57,056 bases of DNA, taken from assembly GCA_000181795.3 (NCBI GenBank), contig CM012955.1:13792001-13849056 (forward strand), given 5' to 3'. Shown in pieces: positions 11,701 through 25,400 of the stretch (within the stretch, counting starts at the first letter, position 1; each line of letters starts with the position of its first letter). The position numbers and the translations under genes were made by a program. The DNA comes from Trichinella spiralis. Its lineage: Eukaryota > Nematoda > Enoplea > Trichinellida > Trichinellidae. The notes below the pieces were generated by a model. The model saw nothing but the letters and a program-made list of their open reading frames with translations. It had not been told where the DNA came from and ran no database searches.

Positions 11701-14700
11701 CTGCCAGAATGGAGAATGCGTGAAACGAGAGTACATTTGTGATGGACAACGTGACTGTAGAGATGGATCTGATGAATTTAACTGCCGTAAGTACTATTTT
11801 GATATTTATCTTTATGTTTAATTTTGCAAATAAGCATATTCAACACACAGTGATTGTTTGTGTTTTTTTAATTAAATCACTACTAATAAAAAATCAAGAA
11901 TTTAAACTATACGCATGTCTTGTGTTTTCAATTTAGAAATTTGCTTTCAACAAATACTTTTGCTAACCGTGAATTGTTCTAGTTGCAATGCAAAATTTAA
12001 TCAAAATATGCAATTTTCAAACAACTGCATAAGTAATTTGAGCATGCGTAAATGTTGCTTAAATGCAATTTTTCTAATAATGAAATGAACTGCATATATA
12101 AAAATTCTTTTATTGTATTTAATTTGTTTTATTTACGTGTAATAATGTGACTTTGATTATTTTTTTAACAACATTTTTTAAAAATATTTAAATGTGCTCT
12201 TTAATTTTAGCAGCTCCCCAGGCATGTGAACCAAACGAATATCAGTGTGCAAACAAAAACTGTATCCAAAAAATGTGGATATGTGATGGTGATGATGATT
12301 GCGGAGATGGAAGTGATGAACAAAACTGTGGTATGTAGACTTACTCACTTAAGCAGTGGTGTGTATTTCTGCACTTGTTCTGATTAGGTACCCGTTTACC
12401 GGGCCAGCCATGTGCTCCTTATGAATTCCAATGTAAATCAGGAAGTCAATGCGTTCCTGCTAGTTTCCAATGTGATGGCCAGAATGATTGCATGGATGGC
12501 TCCGATGAAATTGGATGCGGTAAAAAAATTCAATATAGCAGCATTTTGAATAGTGACTAGATGCGCGCATTTGTTTTTGCAGCTGCTCCTGTTTGCGTTC
12601 AGCTGCCTCAACGTGAACTCACTGTGGATTGCGGTAGTACAATAGTAATTACATGTAGAGCTGTAGGGGTACCAACGCCGTATATTAACTGGCGTTTAAA
12701 CTGGGGTCCAACTTGCGGGCAACCAAGATGTGTGCAGACAAGTGACCAAGGTTTTGGCAAGCTAGTCATCAAAGGAGCAAGGTGCATTTAGGCGCACACA
12801 CACATGTACACTTCATTGTATTCAATATCGTTTAGAGAGGAAGATCAAGGTGCGTATACCTGTGAAGCAATAAATAGCAAAGGAAGAATCTTAGCAACTC
12901 CTGATGCAATTGTTACTGTACGTTGCCAACAGCCTTCAGTCATCAGTAGGTGTGATGCAGCGGGCACGTTGGCACAAGACCCAGTTACTGGAAGCTGTCA
13001 GTGTAAAGTATGAATGATGTATTTATTTTAATTGTGATTTTCTGAGCGTAAAAGTGATTCGATTTTCTCACTCTTTGTAAATCTCCCCATAATGTAATTG
13101 ATGCGCTTTAGCACTATACAGTTGGACCAACTTGCGCGCAGTGCTCTCCAGGTTCATTTTATCTGAGCCCTCGAAATCCGTACGGTTGTGTGCAATGCTT
13201 TTGCTCTGGAGTTACAAAAAGTTGTCAGAGTTCTTCTTGGCACAGAACTCAGGTTTTTATAAATGTCTTTTTAAATAACTTTGCATATTTTGCATTTTAA
13301 GGAACGTTTGACGTTTACTTCCAGCACAAACGGTGTCACCATAAGTGATTTCATGGAAAAGCAAATCGAAACTGCACCAAGGCTAGATTTGCGACCATAC
13401 GGATACATCACTTATGGAGGTCCATTTTTTGACATCGTTTATTGGCGACTGCCTGCCCGTATGTTGGGAAACAAAGTAAGCAGTCTTATTGAAATGTTTT
13501 ACTTCTATTGCAATGGGAAGCAACTTCTAGATCACTGCCTATGGTGGTTCGCTGAAGTTCAAGCTTCAGTTTGAATGTACTGGCCAGATGTATACTCAGC
13601 CACTTGTTGTAATGAAAGGCAATGAAATTACTCTAATTGCACACGCAAAAACTGAATTGCAACCAGGAAAGGAGAATGAAATTTCAATTGATATATATGA
13701 AGTATGCAAAAAAGTTTTTTTATTCGCATATTTAATTTTGTAATGTTTTTTATTAAATTTAATTTCCACTTTTTAATGATTTTCATTCTTAAATTAATAT
13801 TTGATCCTATTTTTTTAGTAATTACAGTATAATTTATAGTAATAAGCATTTTATTTTATCATTTGTTAAGTAGCATCTGAGTGTGAACAGCGCTGATGCT
13901 TTTGTAATAAAATTATTGTTAACGATATGAAAAATGTTGACAATATCAACGTTATTGCTTGTTTGCATTTCTGGGCATTTCAGCTGCTTAATATAAACAA
14001 ATGTACGCGTTTCTATTATTTAAATTTTGATCAGTCATCATAATCTAAAATGTTCAGTGGAAAGTGTAACAGTATGTTTGTTTAAGACCTCGTTTGAGCG
14101 TGAAGATGGACAACCTTCTACGAGAGAACACTTATTGATGACGTTAGCTAACTTGGACTCGCTGCTCATTCGGGCAACCCATTGCGCTAATCAGAAAGAG
14201 AGCAGGTGTATTGATATTGTTATTTTAATAGATAAATATTTAATCTATTATCTATTAATTTAATATAATTATTAAATAATTTAATATGAATATTTAATAT
14301 ATTTATCTGTTAAAATTTAATGCAAATTTCAATGAAAATTTCCAACTGCCCTTTCATTGCATGCTTAATGTAATTTGCGGTTACTCACTTGAACAAGCAA
14401 GCTGAGCAATATGTGTATATAATTTTATATGATGCTTTGAATTTGGCAGAAGAAAATTTTCAGATTTCACTTACCATAGGTGGAAACGGATTTTATTTTT
14501 AAAAATGCACATTTATTGTGAAATTAATTTTCTATTTTAGATTAGGCGAAATTTCCTTAGACATTGCCGTTGATCGTGACACGCAACAAGAAGTAGCATT
14601 TGAAGTTGAACAATGTCACTGTCCACCTGGATACAAAGGGCTTTCGTGTGAAGTAACCAAATTTTATCGTTCAAAATCAAGAGGAGTCTTAAATGGGACA

Positions 14701-17700
14701 GTGTTTAGGAATGTGCTCCAGGATATGAACGCAGTGGAGGAGGCTTGTATTTAGGCCTTTGTGAGCCCGTAGAAGCAGTCACGCCTGTAGTTCCTTATAC
14801 GCGATGTGATCCTGGAGGAGCGTTGTCTCCTACTCCAGACGCTCGCACTGGCCAGTGCGCATGCAAATCACTGACAACTGGTCCACAGTGTAATCAGTGT
14901 AAGCAAGGAAGCTTTTTCTTGAATCCGAGAAATCCTGAAGGATGTGTTAAATGCTTTTGCTCTGGTGTGACCACTCAATGTGATTCATCAAATCTTTTCA
15001 GAAGCCAAGTTTGTTTAACACTCTGCAAAATGTTTTCTGATATCTTTCTTGACAAGTCATTTTACTACGCAGATTTTCTTGCGTGTTGGTCAGCAGCCTG
15101 AACTGATCGAACAGCTTGGAGTTAGAACTGCAGATACAGTTGGCACATTTCGGCCTAGTTCACGCCCCATGGTCGACAGTAGCCGGTCAATTAGTTTTAG
15201 CGGATTTTTTGAAGCTCCTTACATGAAAGCGCTCTATCTAGAACTGCCACATTATTTCCTCGGAAACAAGGTTTTTTAAATTACTGTGAAAGCTATCTAC
15301 CGATCGTTTGATTATCAATTATCACTCACAGATTACAAGTTACGGAGGGCATTTAACAATTTCACTGCGCTATCGTGGTTCTGGTCGAGATAATACTGAA
15401 CCTGAAGTTATTTTAACTGTAAGCAACGGTTGAAAAATGAATGTCACTTTTTTGTTCCATAATATGTGTTGTATATTTCACTACCAAGGGAAATGATATA
15501 ATGTTAACTCATCGTGTTCGAATCCCACTTACGCCGGATCAAGATCATACAATTTCTGTACCTCTCACTGAAGTAAGTTTGAAAACAAATTGTAAGCTGG
15601 CCAAATGAAACTGAATACATTTTAGAATCACTGGAATCGAGAAGATGGAAGAATAGCTACTAGAGAACACTTCATGATGGCACTGGCTGAAGTTGGCAGT
15701 TTGATGATCAAGCTGAGCTTCAAAGAAAACATGGATCACATAGCGTACTTGATTATATAGAATACAATTTTTGATAATATTTTTAATTTTTGGTTTTCTC
15801 TAGCATCCGTGATATAGCAATGACTGTTACAACTGATAGAGATGGTAGAGAAAGAGCATGGGAAGTAGAACAATGCAACTGTCCTCGTGAATATATGGGA
15901 ACTTCTTGTGAGGTAATTTTGTCTAATGTTTTGTCTTATGTTGTTTGCACGCACTGATATCGACGTAAATGAGCACTTTTAGGAGTGCGCTCCAGGCTAT
16001 ACTAGATCTGAAGGTGGTTTTTATCTTGGAACTTGTGTGCCTTGTGACTGTCATGGTCATGCAGACCGCTGTGATCCCAAGACTGGAATATGCTATGTAA
16101 AAAGCGGATAACTGAAGAGATAAAAATGACAATGCTTATATTTTTTAGAACTGCCGTCATAATACAGAGGGTGATCATTGTGAACGCTGCCAAAAAGGAT
16201 TTGAAGGTGATGCAACGCGCGGTACTCCGAACGACTGCTTTACCCGTGCAACACCTCCTCCGTGTGAATGCCACAATCACAGCCCTCGCGGATGTGATCC
16301 CTACGGTCGTTGTCTGGTATGTTTTGTGCCATATTTTAAAATGAAGTATGAAGTTTTGTTTACATTTGTTTCATTATTTTTTAGCGATGTGAGCATAATA
16401 CGGAAGGAATACATTGTGAACGTTGTAAACCAGGTTATTTCGGTGATGCAAGATCTGGTACCCCGTTCGATTGCAGACCTTGTCCATGCCCGTAAATGAT
16501 GAACGTTTGTAAACTTTTGTATCACCAACAACGCTATTCGTATTTCAGAGGAGCTAGAGAATGCTTTTTGGACTCAGATGGTCAAGTAACTTGTCGTGGA
16601 TGTCCTGCTGGATTCACTGGAAGACTTTGCCAGGAGTAAGGATTGTATTTTTGTGTAAATTTCTTTTGTAACTGTGCAGTGAATTTAAATTAAGTGAACT
16701 GAATTAGTTTATTTTTTAACAAGTCAACTCATTATAACTGAACGTAGTAACAGTGGAACATTGATTTTGTCATTTGCTTTTTGTGGATTTGCTTCATTTA
16801 TTATTTACATTTTTAATTGATAAAATTTATAAACACATATTGCTATCAAAAATCCAGTATTCAGTAATCGAAGTATCAGATATTATTATTGTTTTCTTCA
16901 ATTATATATTACATTTAACATTATGAAAAAGATAACCAATTTATTATGATGTTTGAATGTTCATTTTATTATTTTTAAAATTCAGGTGTGCACCTGGGTA
17001 TCAGAAAGATCCCGTAGATCCACAGCGATGTAAACCAATCGGTAGGCATTATCCGTTCCATACTGTATATGGCGGCGAGGAGGTGAAATTCAAATAATTG
17101 AATTTACCTACCTTGACGCTACTCTTAACAGCTACTTACAATTGGGAATATTTTTATGCGTCACATGATGCTGTCGCCGGTGCTTTGGCTTTAAAATTTT
17201 AACAGTTATATATATATTTCTATCAATTATGAAATTTAGTATTGTTTAGTATTCGCAAAATTTAATAATTCGTCATTTTCATCATGTCACCATATCTGCT
17301 CTTACCTAACGTTTAAATGTTTTATCAGTTCGCTTTGCCAATAAATGCGTAATTAATCTGCTAACGTGGCACCAGTATTCATATCACCGGTATGCTTGCG
17401 GATATCGCATGCTTTTCATTCCGGTTTGCTTTGTCCAATTCCGTTTTATTTTTCATTTCGCATGATTTTACACTATATATTGCATTGTAATGTAAAAACG
17501 CTTCGAGCTGCGGTATAAAACGGTGAGGTTTCCTGGCTCCTGCTTCAACTACACGCTCTGCTGCTTGTTTCATCACTGCCATCTTTGCACACATATATGA
17601 GACTGATTTGATCTGGTTAATTGTACACGGTGCTGTTAATTCAAATATGGCGTTGGGCAAAAAACCGTGATTCCGTTGGCTGAAAGCTCTTTTCCTTTCT

Positions 17701-20700
17701 TTCAGTCAGTTCCTTTAATTTAATGTTTAAGGTGAACTGCGAGTGGTCATTCAACCACCCAAGCGTGTTGAAGTTGAAGAAGGAACGACAGCGGTGTTTC
17801 GCTGTCATGCTGAAGGCGTAACGGGAGTAAAAAGAACATCGGCGCATTTAATATATATTAGCCTAAATTTGGCAATATTTTCAGGAGCCAGTTACTTTAA
17901 AATGGACCCGCCCAACGCATCCGAGTTTGCCTGTCAATTCCATTGAAAGAAATGGAATTCTCACTTTATACAGTGTAACTACAGCTGACAGTGGCATCTA
18001 CCAATGCTCTGGTGTTGTTGGTCCACACTATGCTTCGGATGATGCAGAGTTGATTGTGGTGAAAAGTAAGTATTAATAATGTTAATTTTATTAATCAATG
18101 AACTTTGATTAAATGTTAATGACTTTCTTTTTTAGTGAGGACAGTATTTATTCAAGTATGCTGTTAAATACTGATAGTTTTAATGGATACTGTTTAATTT
18201 CGTAAAAAATAAAGAACATTCATTAAGAAAATCTATTTGAGTAACATGTTGCATTACAGTCGTTAAATTTGAATACAGCGTATCAACGCTGAAGACGAAC
18301 TGGGCGACAGTTTTATTAATGAAACAAATAATTGTTGCAGGAATGCGTGGTCAACGTCCAACTCCAACAGTGCAGCCGCAAGAACAAACGATTCAAATTG
18401 GACACCCTTTTCAAATTCGCTGCTCGGCTCCAGGATCACCTCCGCCAACAATAACTTGGCAGAAAGAAGGCGACGCGCTTCCGCATGATGTGGAATTGTT
18501 CGACGGAATAATGGTAATTCGCAATACCCAAAAACACCACGCCGGTGTCTATTACTGTGTAGCGACAAACCCTTTCGGCACTGAACGAGCACCTGCTCGA
18601 ATTATTGTTGAAGAAGGCAAGTATTTTTTTTAGTTGATTAATTAATTTAAAAATATGAAATTCAAATGAAATGTGTTTCATTTTTATTATTCAGGAGTCA
18701 GTCGACCACAAGCTTTGGTGAATCCAAATGAATTAAGAGTGTCCTCTGGTGAACGGGCTCAGTTCCAGTGCTATTCACCTGCTGATGTCACATACGAATG
18801 GCGTGCTGCTACTGGACCACTTCGTGAAGGAATAGAAGTTTCTGGTGGCAATTTAATTGTCCAAAGTGCCCAACCTCAAGACAGTGGATATTATTATTGC
18901 ACCGTCAGGAATCCTTACGGAGAAGATAGCATTACTGCGAGATTGATTGTTGAAGACGGTAAGTGGAAATTATTTATTTGGCAGGCAGACATGTTAAAAA
19001 TAAATTAGAAACAAGTGGTCATTATAATTTTAATTATATGTTATTTAAAACAATGTGAACTGAAATCTGTTGACAGTTATCAAATGCTAAACTGAAATTA
19101 GCGTTCATTTATTCACCAAAGACCACCCGTTGTTGAATAACCAAATATAACTGACCGCTTGTTTATTCAGGTATACAAAAGCCACGTCCATTTGTTGAGC
19201 CATCCGTACTGACTGTCAAAGTGGGTGATCCTGCTGAATTTTACTGTACAGCTGATACCACTCCTCCACCAGTTATTACTTGGGGATGGTCAATACCAGC
19301 CGGACCGTTGAGACCAGGCATTGAACAGGATCGTGGGCGTATATATATTACCAATGCTCGAAAGACTGATGAAGGAACCTATTTTTGTACTGCATCTAAT
19401 CAGTATGGAACAGAGTCCGTTCCAGTAACACTGTACGTCGAGGATGGTATGATTTAAGAATTTCTAATTCTACTATTGAACTTCAGCATAAACTAAGTAA
19501 TATTTCAATTCAGGAGCTAGAGGTCCATCTGTGCACATTGAACCTACTGATCGTTGGGAAGGCAGAGCTGGTGAAACTTTTGAATTTAGATGTGTAGCAT
19601 CCGGCACTCCGCAGCCGCATGTTTCCTGGATGCGTGAAGATCAAATGCCATTTGATCGCAATGTCCAAGTGAATTTGAATAATCTGTAAAATGACAACAA
19701 CATTTCCATAGATAAATTGAATTTAAGGATCATGGTTATGGAATATTGCGCATTGTATCTTTTGAAGAGTCGAACGTCGGGAATTACGTCTGCACTGCAA
19801 CGAATTTGATGGGCACTGCGAAAGCGGTTGCGTCTGTTCAAAGTGCAGGTTGATGAATTGAAAATGAGATAATATGATGAATTGTTTCGCAACAGTCGTC
19901 AATAATATCTTTCAGGTGGATTGAGTGTTAAAATAATACCATCTCTGCCGCGAATCGAGATTCTCGAAGGTCAGCCACTGACACTGGAGTGCATCGCTGA
20001 AGGAACGCCCAAACCAAAAATAGAATGGATTTTTGACATTGGACCAAGCAGGGGGGACGTTCCTGATGGATATAAACCCGCAAAAATCGAGGGTCGTTTT
20101 ATTCGACACGGTGAAATAAATTTCATACGATGAAGTTGCCGAAATGTTAAATTTACATTACACTTTTTTGTAGACGCTGTTTCACCAGCCAACGAAGGCA
20201 TTTACAAGTGCAGAGCATCGAATGAATTTCAAGTTAAAGAAGCTGAAATTTATGTCAACGGTAAGAAAGGACAAAATTGCATTTATCAAACGGGATGTTA
20301 TTAAATTTACCGTGTCTTTGTAATATTTTTTTGCATCAATTTTTCACTTGGTCAGCTGCAGTAAGTCGGTTTTTATTTTCAATTAATTACAGATGAATTT
20401 TTGACAATTAATAAAATATACTCTAATAAACTGCACGGTAGTTGTGTTGTTAATTTGCAGTGGAAATTTCAATTGAGATACTGTTTAGTTGTTTCTCGAC
20501 TGAAGCGTCAAGTGGTCATTACTGGAGGTTCAGAAAGACAAGCGGAATTTGGCGATGACGTTACATTAACTTGCATTTTACCCAACCCAAGAGAGAAAGA
20601 TATGATCTGGTGGACACGGATCGACGGAAACTTGACTGAAAGACACGAAGAACAAATAGCTGGCATATTGGTCATTGTCGATTTTCAACCTCAAGATGTT

Positions 20701-22447
20701 GGAATTTATGAATGTCAATCTTATGATATGAACATAAATGAAAAATCCAGTTCGAGCCAGATCAAACTTTATGAAGCTCGCCGTGAGCCTTCGATCAATC
20801 TTCTGCGCGTAGACGGACCTGAAATTCGGGTTCTTTCTATCGGCGACACGCTGAATCTCAAATGCCAAGAAACGGGTATGCTGAATGATTATCACTTTTT
20901 TTTCTTATTCAAAAAGCTGACGACTCTGCTTATTTCGTTTCATGTTAAGTTAAAGCTGGAAATAATGTAAAATCAGAATTGAAGTGGTTCTATTTAAAAT
21001 CCGGTTACGAAGAAGAATTACCCCGGGGATCTGTTCAAGATGGTTCACTGCTAATGCGCAATGTCAATCTCAGCGATGGTGGCACATACAAATGTGTGCG
21101 CTTTCTGGATGGCAAAAGAGATGGTGACTATCAGGTGATCGTGTTGGTTACAAATACTGAAGAAGGTAGTGTAAAGTCGACTTTTGACAATTTTGAAGCT
21201 TTCGTTAATTTTGGCATTTTCAGAGCCGTTCGATGTTTACGCCAAACAAGGCACGGAAGTTCAATTGCACTGTCCAATTTATGTTCTATCCGGTATGTTG
21301 ATGGTCTGGTCCAGGAAAGGTGAGCTGATTCCAGACACTGCTGTGGCTGAAGCCGACGAATTAATGTATGCATTAACAACTGCTGATAAAATTATTTTTG
21401 GCGACATTTTGCGTATAATTTAGCATTCCTGATTTTCAAAAGCACAAAAGCGGAACGTACATTTGTGAAGCTGAATTCGGTTCTTTGCGCGCGAAAACCT
21501 ATGTCAGACTGATGGTTTCAGGTAAAGCGATTTTTAAATTTATCCCACTTTAGGAAATTTCTGCTATTACTCAATACTTGCCCTTAATGAGCAGTTTTTA
21601 CAAACATACAATAAACATATCTTACAAGAAGTGTTTTTGTTTTACTTCGGTATTTAACAAAAATACCGCGGCAACACGAATAGCTCAACTGTAGAGACAA
21701 ATTTATCGAAATTAATTTTATTTAAGAATCCGATTCGACCATCGAAGCGCACATTAATGTCCAACCACCAGAAGTAAAAATTGGTCAGAACGTTTCATTT
21801 CAATGCACCGTCAAAGGAGATCCAGATGCTAACATACGTTGGGAAAAGAGAGGTGGTCATTTGCCGCAGTCCGCAACGGTAATTGTACAACTTTTGTGAT
21901 TGACATAAAATGTGCATTGTGCGAAAAGTAATTTAGCAAAAATATTTATTTAGAGAAAATTTAATTTTATGAAGCATTTTGAATTTCACGTTGCAGTGTG
22001 AATCGGTTTTATTTTATCATAAATTTCTTTAGACACGTGATAACATGCTGACGTTGCAGAATGTCGTACATACGGATTCTGGAATATATCGATGCATCGC
22101 ATCTACTCGCGTCGGTATCCTGACAACTGATGCTGTGCTGCATATCGGAAGTAAAGTTTTGACTACCACTTTTCGTCGTTATATCCGCCAAAAGGCGACA
22201 TAATGACAAGGCACCTGACCAAACACGGTTAAACGCAGTTTGAGACGACACCACACAATATTTCCTTTATTGTCTCATTAATTATTGTCTGAAATAACAG
22301 CGGGATTTTATACTATTACTATTACTATTACTATTACTACTATTGCTACTACTACTACTACTACTACCATTACTGCTACTGCTACTGCTACTACTTTTAT
22401 TAATATCATCACTGCTACTACTTAATTTTGTCAATGCTTTGCTTGTA

Positions 22448-22481
<34 letters not shown>

Positions 22482-25400
22482 TGTGATTACAATTCCAAAA
22501 GAACTCGCCAAATTTATAGAATTAATCACACGGATATGTCGTGTCACTGCCATATATGTTTGGTATTTGCGAAAAAATTTTTGCATCATTCTATTAGTGA
22601 CATCGTCATTTTTTCGCACACTTTGCCGCCGATGTTTCTGATTCCATCGGTTAAATTTCACAATTTTACAATTTTTGTTTCTCATCTCTCTCTTATCGGC
22701 ACTTTCTTCTTTTCATGAAAATCAGTTGTTGCTACATTGCCCTTGTGATTTGGCAGTAAATTTTCGTTCTATTCATACACAATTGGTGTTATGTTTTGTG
22801 CAGTTGATGATGAGTTAGTTTAATTTATGCATGATTGATTGTTGGCCACGTCAAGCCAGGGCGTTTTGTTTTTTGAGTTTTGTGGTGTTTGTGGTATTTG
22901 GTTTGCTCGAAAAGTCAATGGGAAACGAACGACCGTGGTCGTATCAAAATATGCGCCAGTCGTCTTTACACAACGTCTAATCGTGATCTGCCAACAGTAA
23001 AGTTAACATTTGTTTCGCATTGCTGTGTATTATTTTAGCTCCTACAGCGTTAAAACTACCCAAACGTAAAGATGACAAAATTGAATATGGCGTCATTGGT
23101 CTGCAGGTAGTTAATCGGTTTACTGGATGAACTTCAAAATGACTGTATATTTGAACGGTTCTCTTTTCAACTGCATGTTTTTTTTCTTATATTGAAGAAG
23201 CGCATCGTTTGTCCGGGAAGACCATCCAAAAGCACAACTGGTACAGTTTTATGGATGAAGGAAGATGCCGCTGTACCGTCACAATTTCGTCAAGAAGACG
23301 ACGTTCTTGTGATACCAAAATTTACTGGCGGTGACGGTGGTCAATACTCGTGCACTGTTAAAACGACAAACGGCTACTCAGTACAGTTCAATATAACCGT
23401 CATTGCTGAAGGTTGTCTTCAATTGAGAGGTTCATTTTTCTTGAATAATTTATTAATTATGTCTTCGTAGATCTGGTTCCGAAATTCTCTTCTGACAGTT
23501 ACATTCAATTACCTGGTCTTCCACCTAGTGCGTACAGAGCTTTCGATGTGCAAATGTCATTGAAACCGACAAAACAAAACGGTAGATATTCCATAATTAT
23601 TTCACGATGAAAAAAAAAATTTTTTTTACATTGCAATTTAGCTTAACAAATATTTTCAGGTCTCTTATTTTACACAGTGAAAGAAGACGGCGATGAAAAA
23701 GGAGACTTTTTTGCTTTTGGTCTTCAGGAAGGTCGATTGGTGTTAAGATTCGACCTGGGCGATGGTGTGACCGAATTGGCATCCACTAACCCCTTATCCC
23801 TGAATAAATGGCATAAAATTTTCGTCAAAAGAGAATTTAACAAAGGTATGCATATATATATATATATATTTATTTATTTATTTACGTAATAAATGCTGAT
23901 TATAAGGGAATGATGAAATATTGTGAGTGAAAGATATCAAATGACTTTTGCCATGAGCAGTTATTAAAACTGCAGTTCTCAAAATGCTTAAATCAAATTT
24001 TGTTTAACCTGAACAAATGAATAAGATGCTCAGTGCTTTCTTTCAGGATTGATTTCACTCCTTGGTGAACAGCAATGGCAACGGTACTCAGAAGGAATTG
24101 AAACAGGCCTCGGTCTTGGAGAGAGCGTGTTCATCGGTGGCTTTCCAAATTTTGATGAAATAGCTTCTGGCGCTGGATTCAAGACAGGTTTCAGCGGTAT
24201 GTTACGTTGCGGTGTGATTTGAAACGCATGTCTGCTGAACAGATTTGAATCCAGCTTAGCATTGTCACAAATTGTCACTTGTAGCAAAAACGAAAGTTTG
24301 TAAATATTTCAGTTGTAATGATAATTTGAGTAATACGATTTTGTATAATTTTAAAAAAGAAGGATATAATTCTTGTTGTTATTTCATAGTTTAAAAGTTA
24401 TATCTTAAAATTCAATCTAAATATTAAATTTTCACACGAGCAATCGAATAATATAAGCTATTATGTTGTCCAAAAATTGAATACTACTAGTTGATCATTG
24501 TATTCGCATGTTTTGTAAATTGGATACATTGGATTTGAATGGTTGAAATGAATCTGCTAGTCTTCACTCAGTATAATGCGACTTTACGTTGCAGGTGTTA
24601 TATCATCTGTTGTTATAAACGATGTACCTATGAATCTCGGTGAAAAATTGCTCAACTCCAATGACATCGAACAAGCGGATACGTGTTCCGTTAACTCTTG
24701 TCTAAATGAAGCAAAATGTGTTCCTTCTGACGGAGATTTCGGTTACAAATGTCAATGTAAATTGAACTCGGTTGGAACATATTGTGAAAGACGATTCAAA
24801 TGCAATGGAGGTAAATAGGTTTTTTTTTCACCGATAATTATATACATTTCAAGCTGCACCTATTAGTAGTATTGATACTGAAATTTTTAGAGGTAACATT
24901 TTTATTTTTCTCTAAGCCAATGACCAATATTGCTGTTTTCTTTTTCAAATAGTCTGCATATGCTAAAATGCTATTTGTTTATATTCAATGTAGATGTTTG
25001 TGAAAACGGTGGATTCTGTTCCAGTGCTTCTGGTTCTAGAAAAAGCTGTCTTTGTCCTGCAAACAAAACAGGCGATCACTGTGAACAAGGTAAACACATG
25101 TGCATATTTTCGATTTATGTGCTGCTTATTCGTATAGCTTTACACAGATTATTACGTTCATGGAACTGCTCAGTTTGGCACTGAGGAATCTTTCATTGTT
25201 TTGCCAAAGCCCGAAAACATGGCTCGCAATTTTCAGGTTTGTTTCTGAAATCAAAATTTTTGCAATGATAAAGATGGCAATTGATTAATAATTGATATCA
25301 TTCAGCTTGGTATGAGCATCAAGCCAGTCAGTTTGCACGATTCCGTGCTGTTCTATTCAGCCAATGATTTACGTGGAACAGGTGATTACATTGGACTCGT

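Larger units (their letters stand above)
17732..23411 (+). other. unc-52: Perlecan Ig array: eleven immunoglobulin domains
   Basis: Exons 25-41 give eleven Ig domains, about residues 1115-2129. Starts: 17732, 18341, 18695, 19171, 19513, 19916, 20489, about 20790, 21224, 21727 and 23039. Each has the Cys, Trp and YxC pattern, for example IRCSAPG...ITW...VYYCVA. Four sit in single exons; others are split between the Cys and YxC strands. Exon ends used: 17826 (or 17817), 17885-18065, 18616, 18958, 19446, 19668, 19728-19848, 20110, 20174-20260, 20875, 20950-21165, 21365, 21424-21521, 21878, 22033-22150, 23106, 23198-23411. In C. elegans the homologous array is alternatively spliced; the phase-1 single-domain exons here would allow in-frame skipping. 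Confidence 0.88.

Noticed and set aside
15516-15526. GTTCGAATCCC, which looks like a tRNA B box.
   Set aside because: It is inside perlecan exon 17, coding RVRIPLT in the laminin IV-A module, and no A box or cloverleaf surrounds it.
17379-17660. 93-codon minus-strand frame in perlecan intron 24.
   Set aside because: No domain, no splice context and no leader; it is most likely a chance frame in a slightly GC-richer intron.
20578-20895. 105-codon minus-strand frame.
   Set aside because: Antisense shadow of the perlecan Ig exon 20489-20875, whose plus-strand frame has clear Ig signatures.
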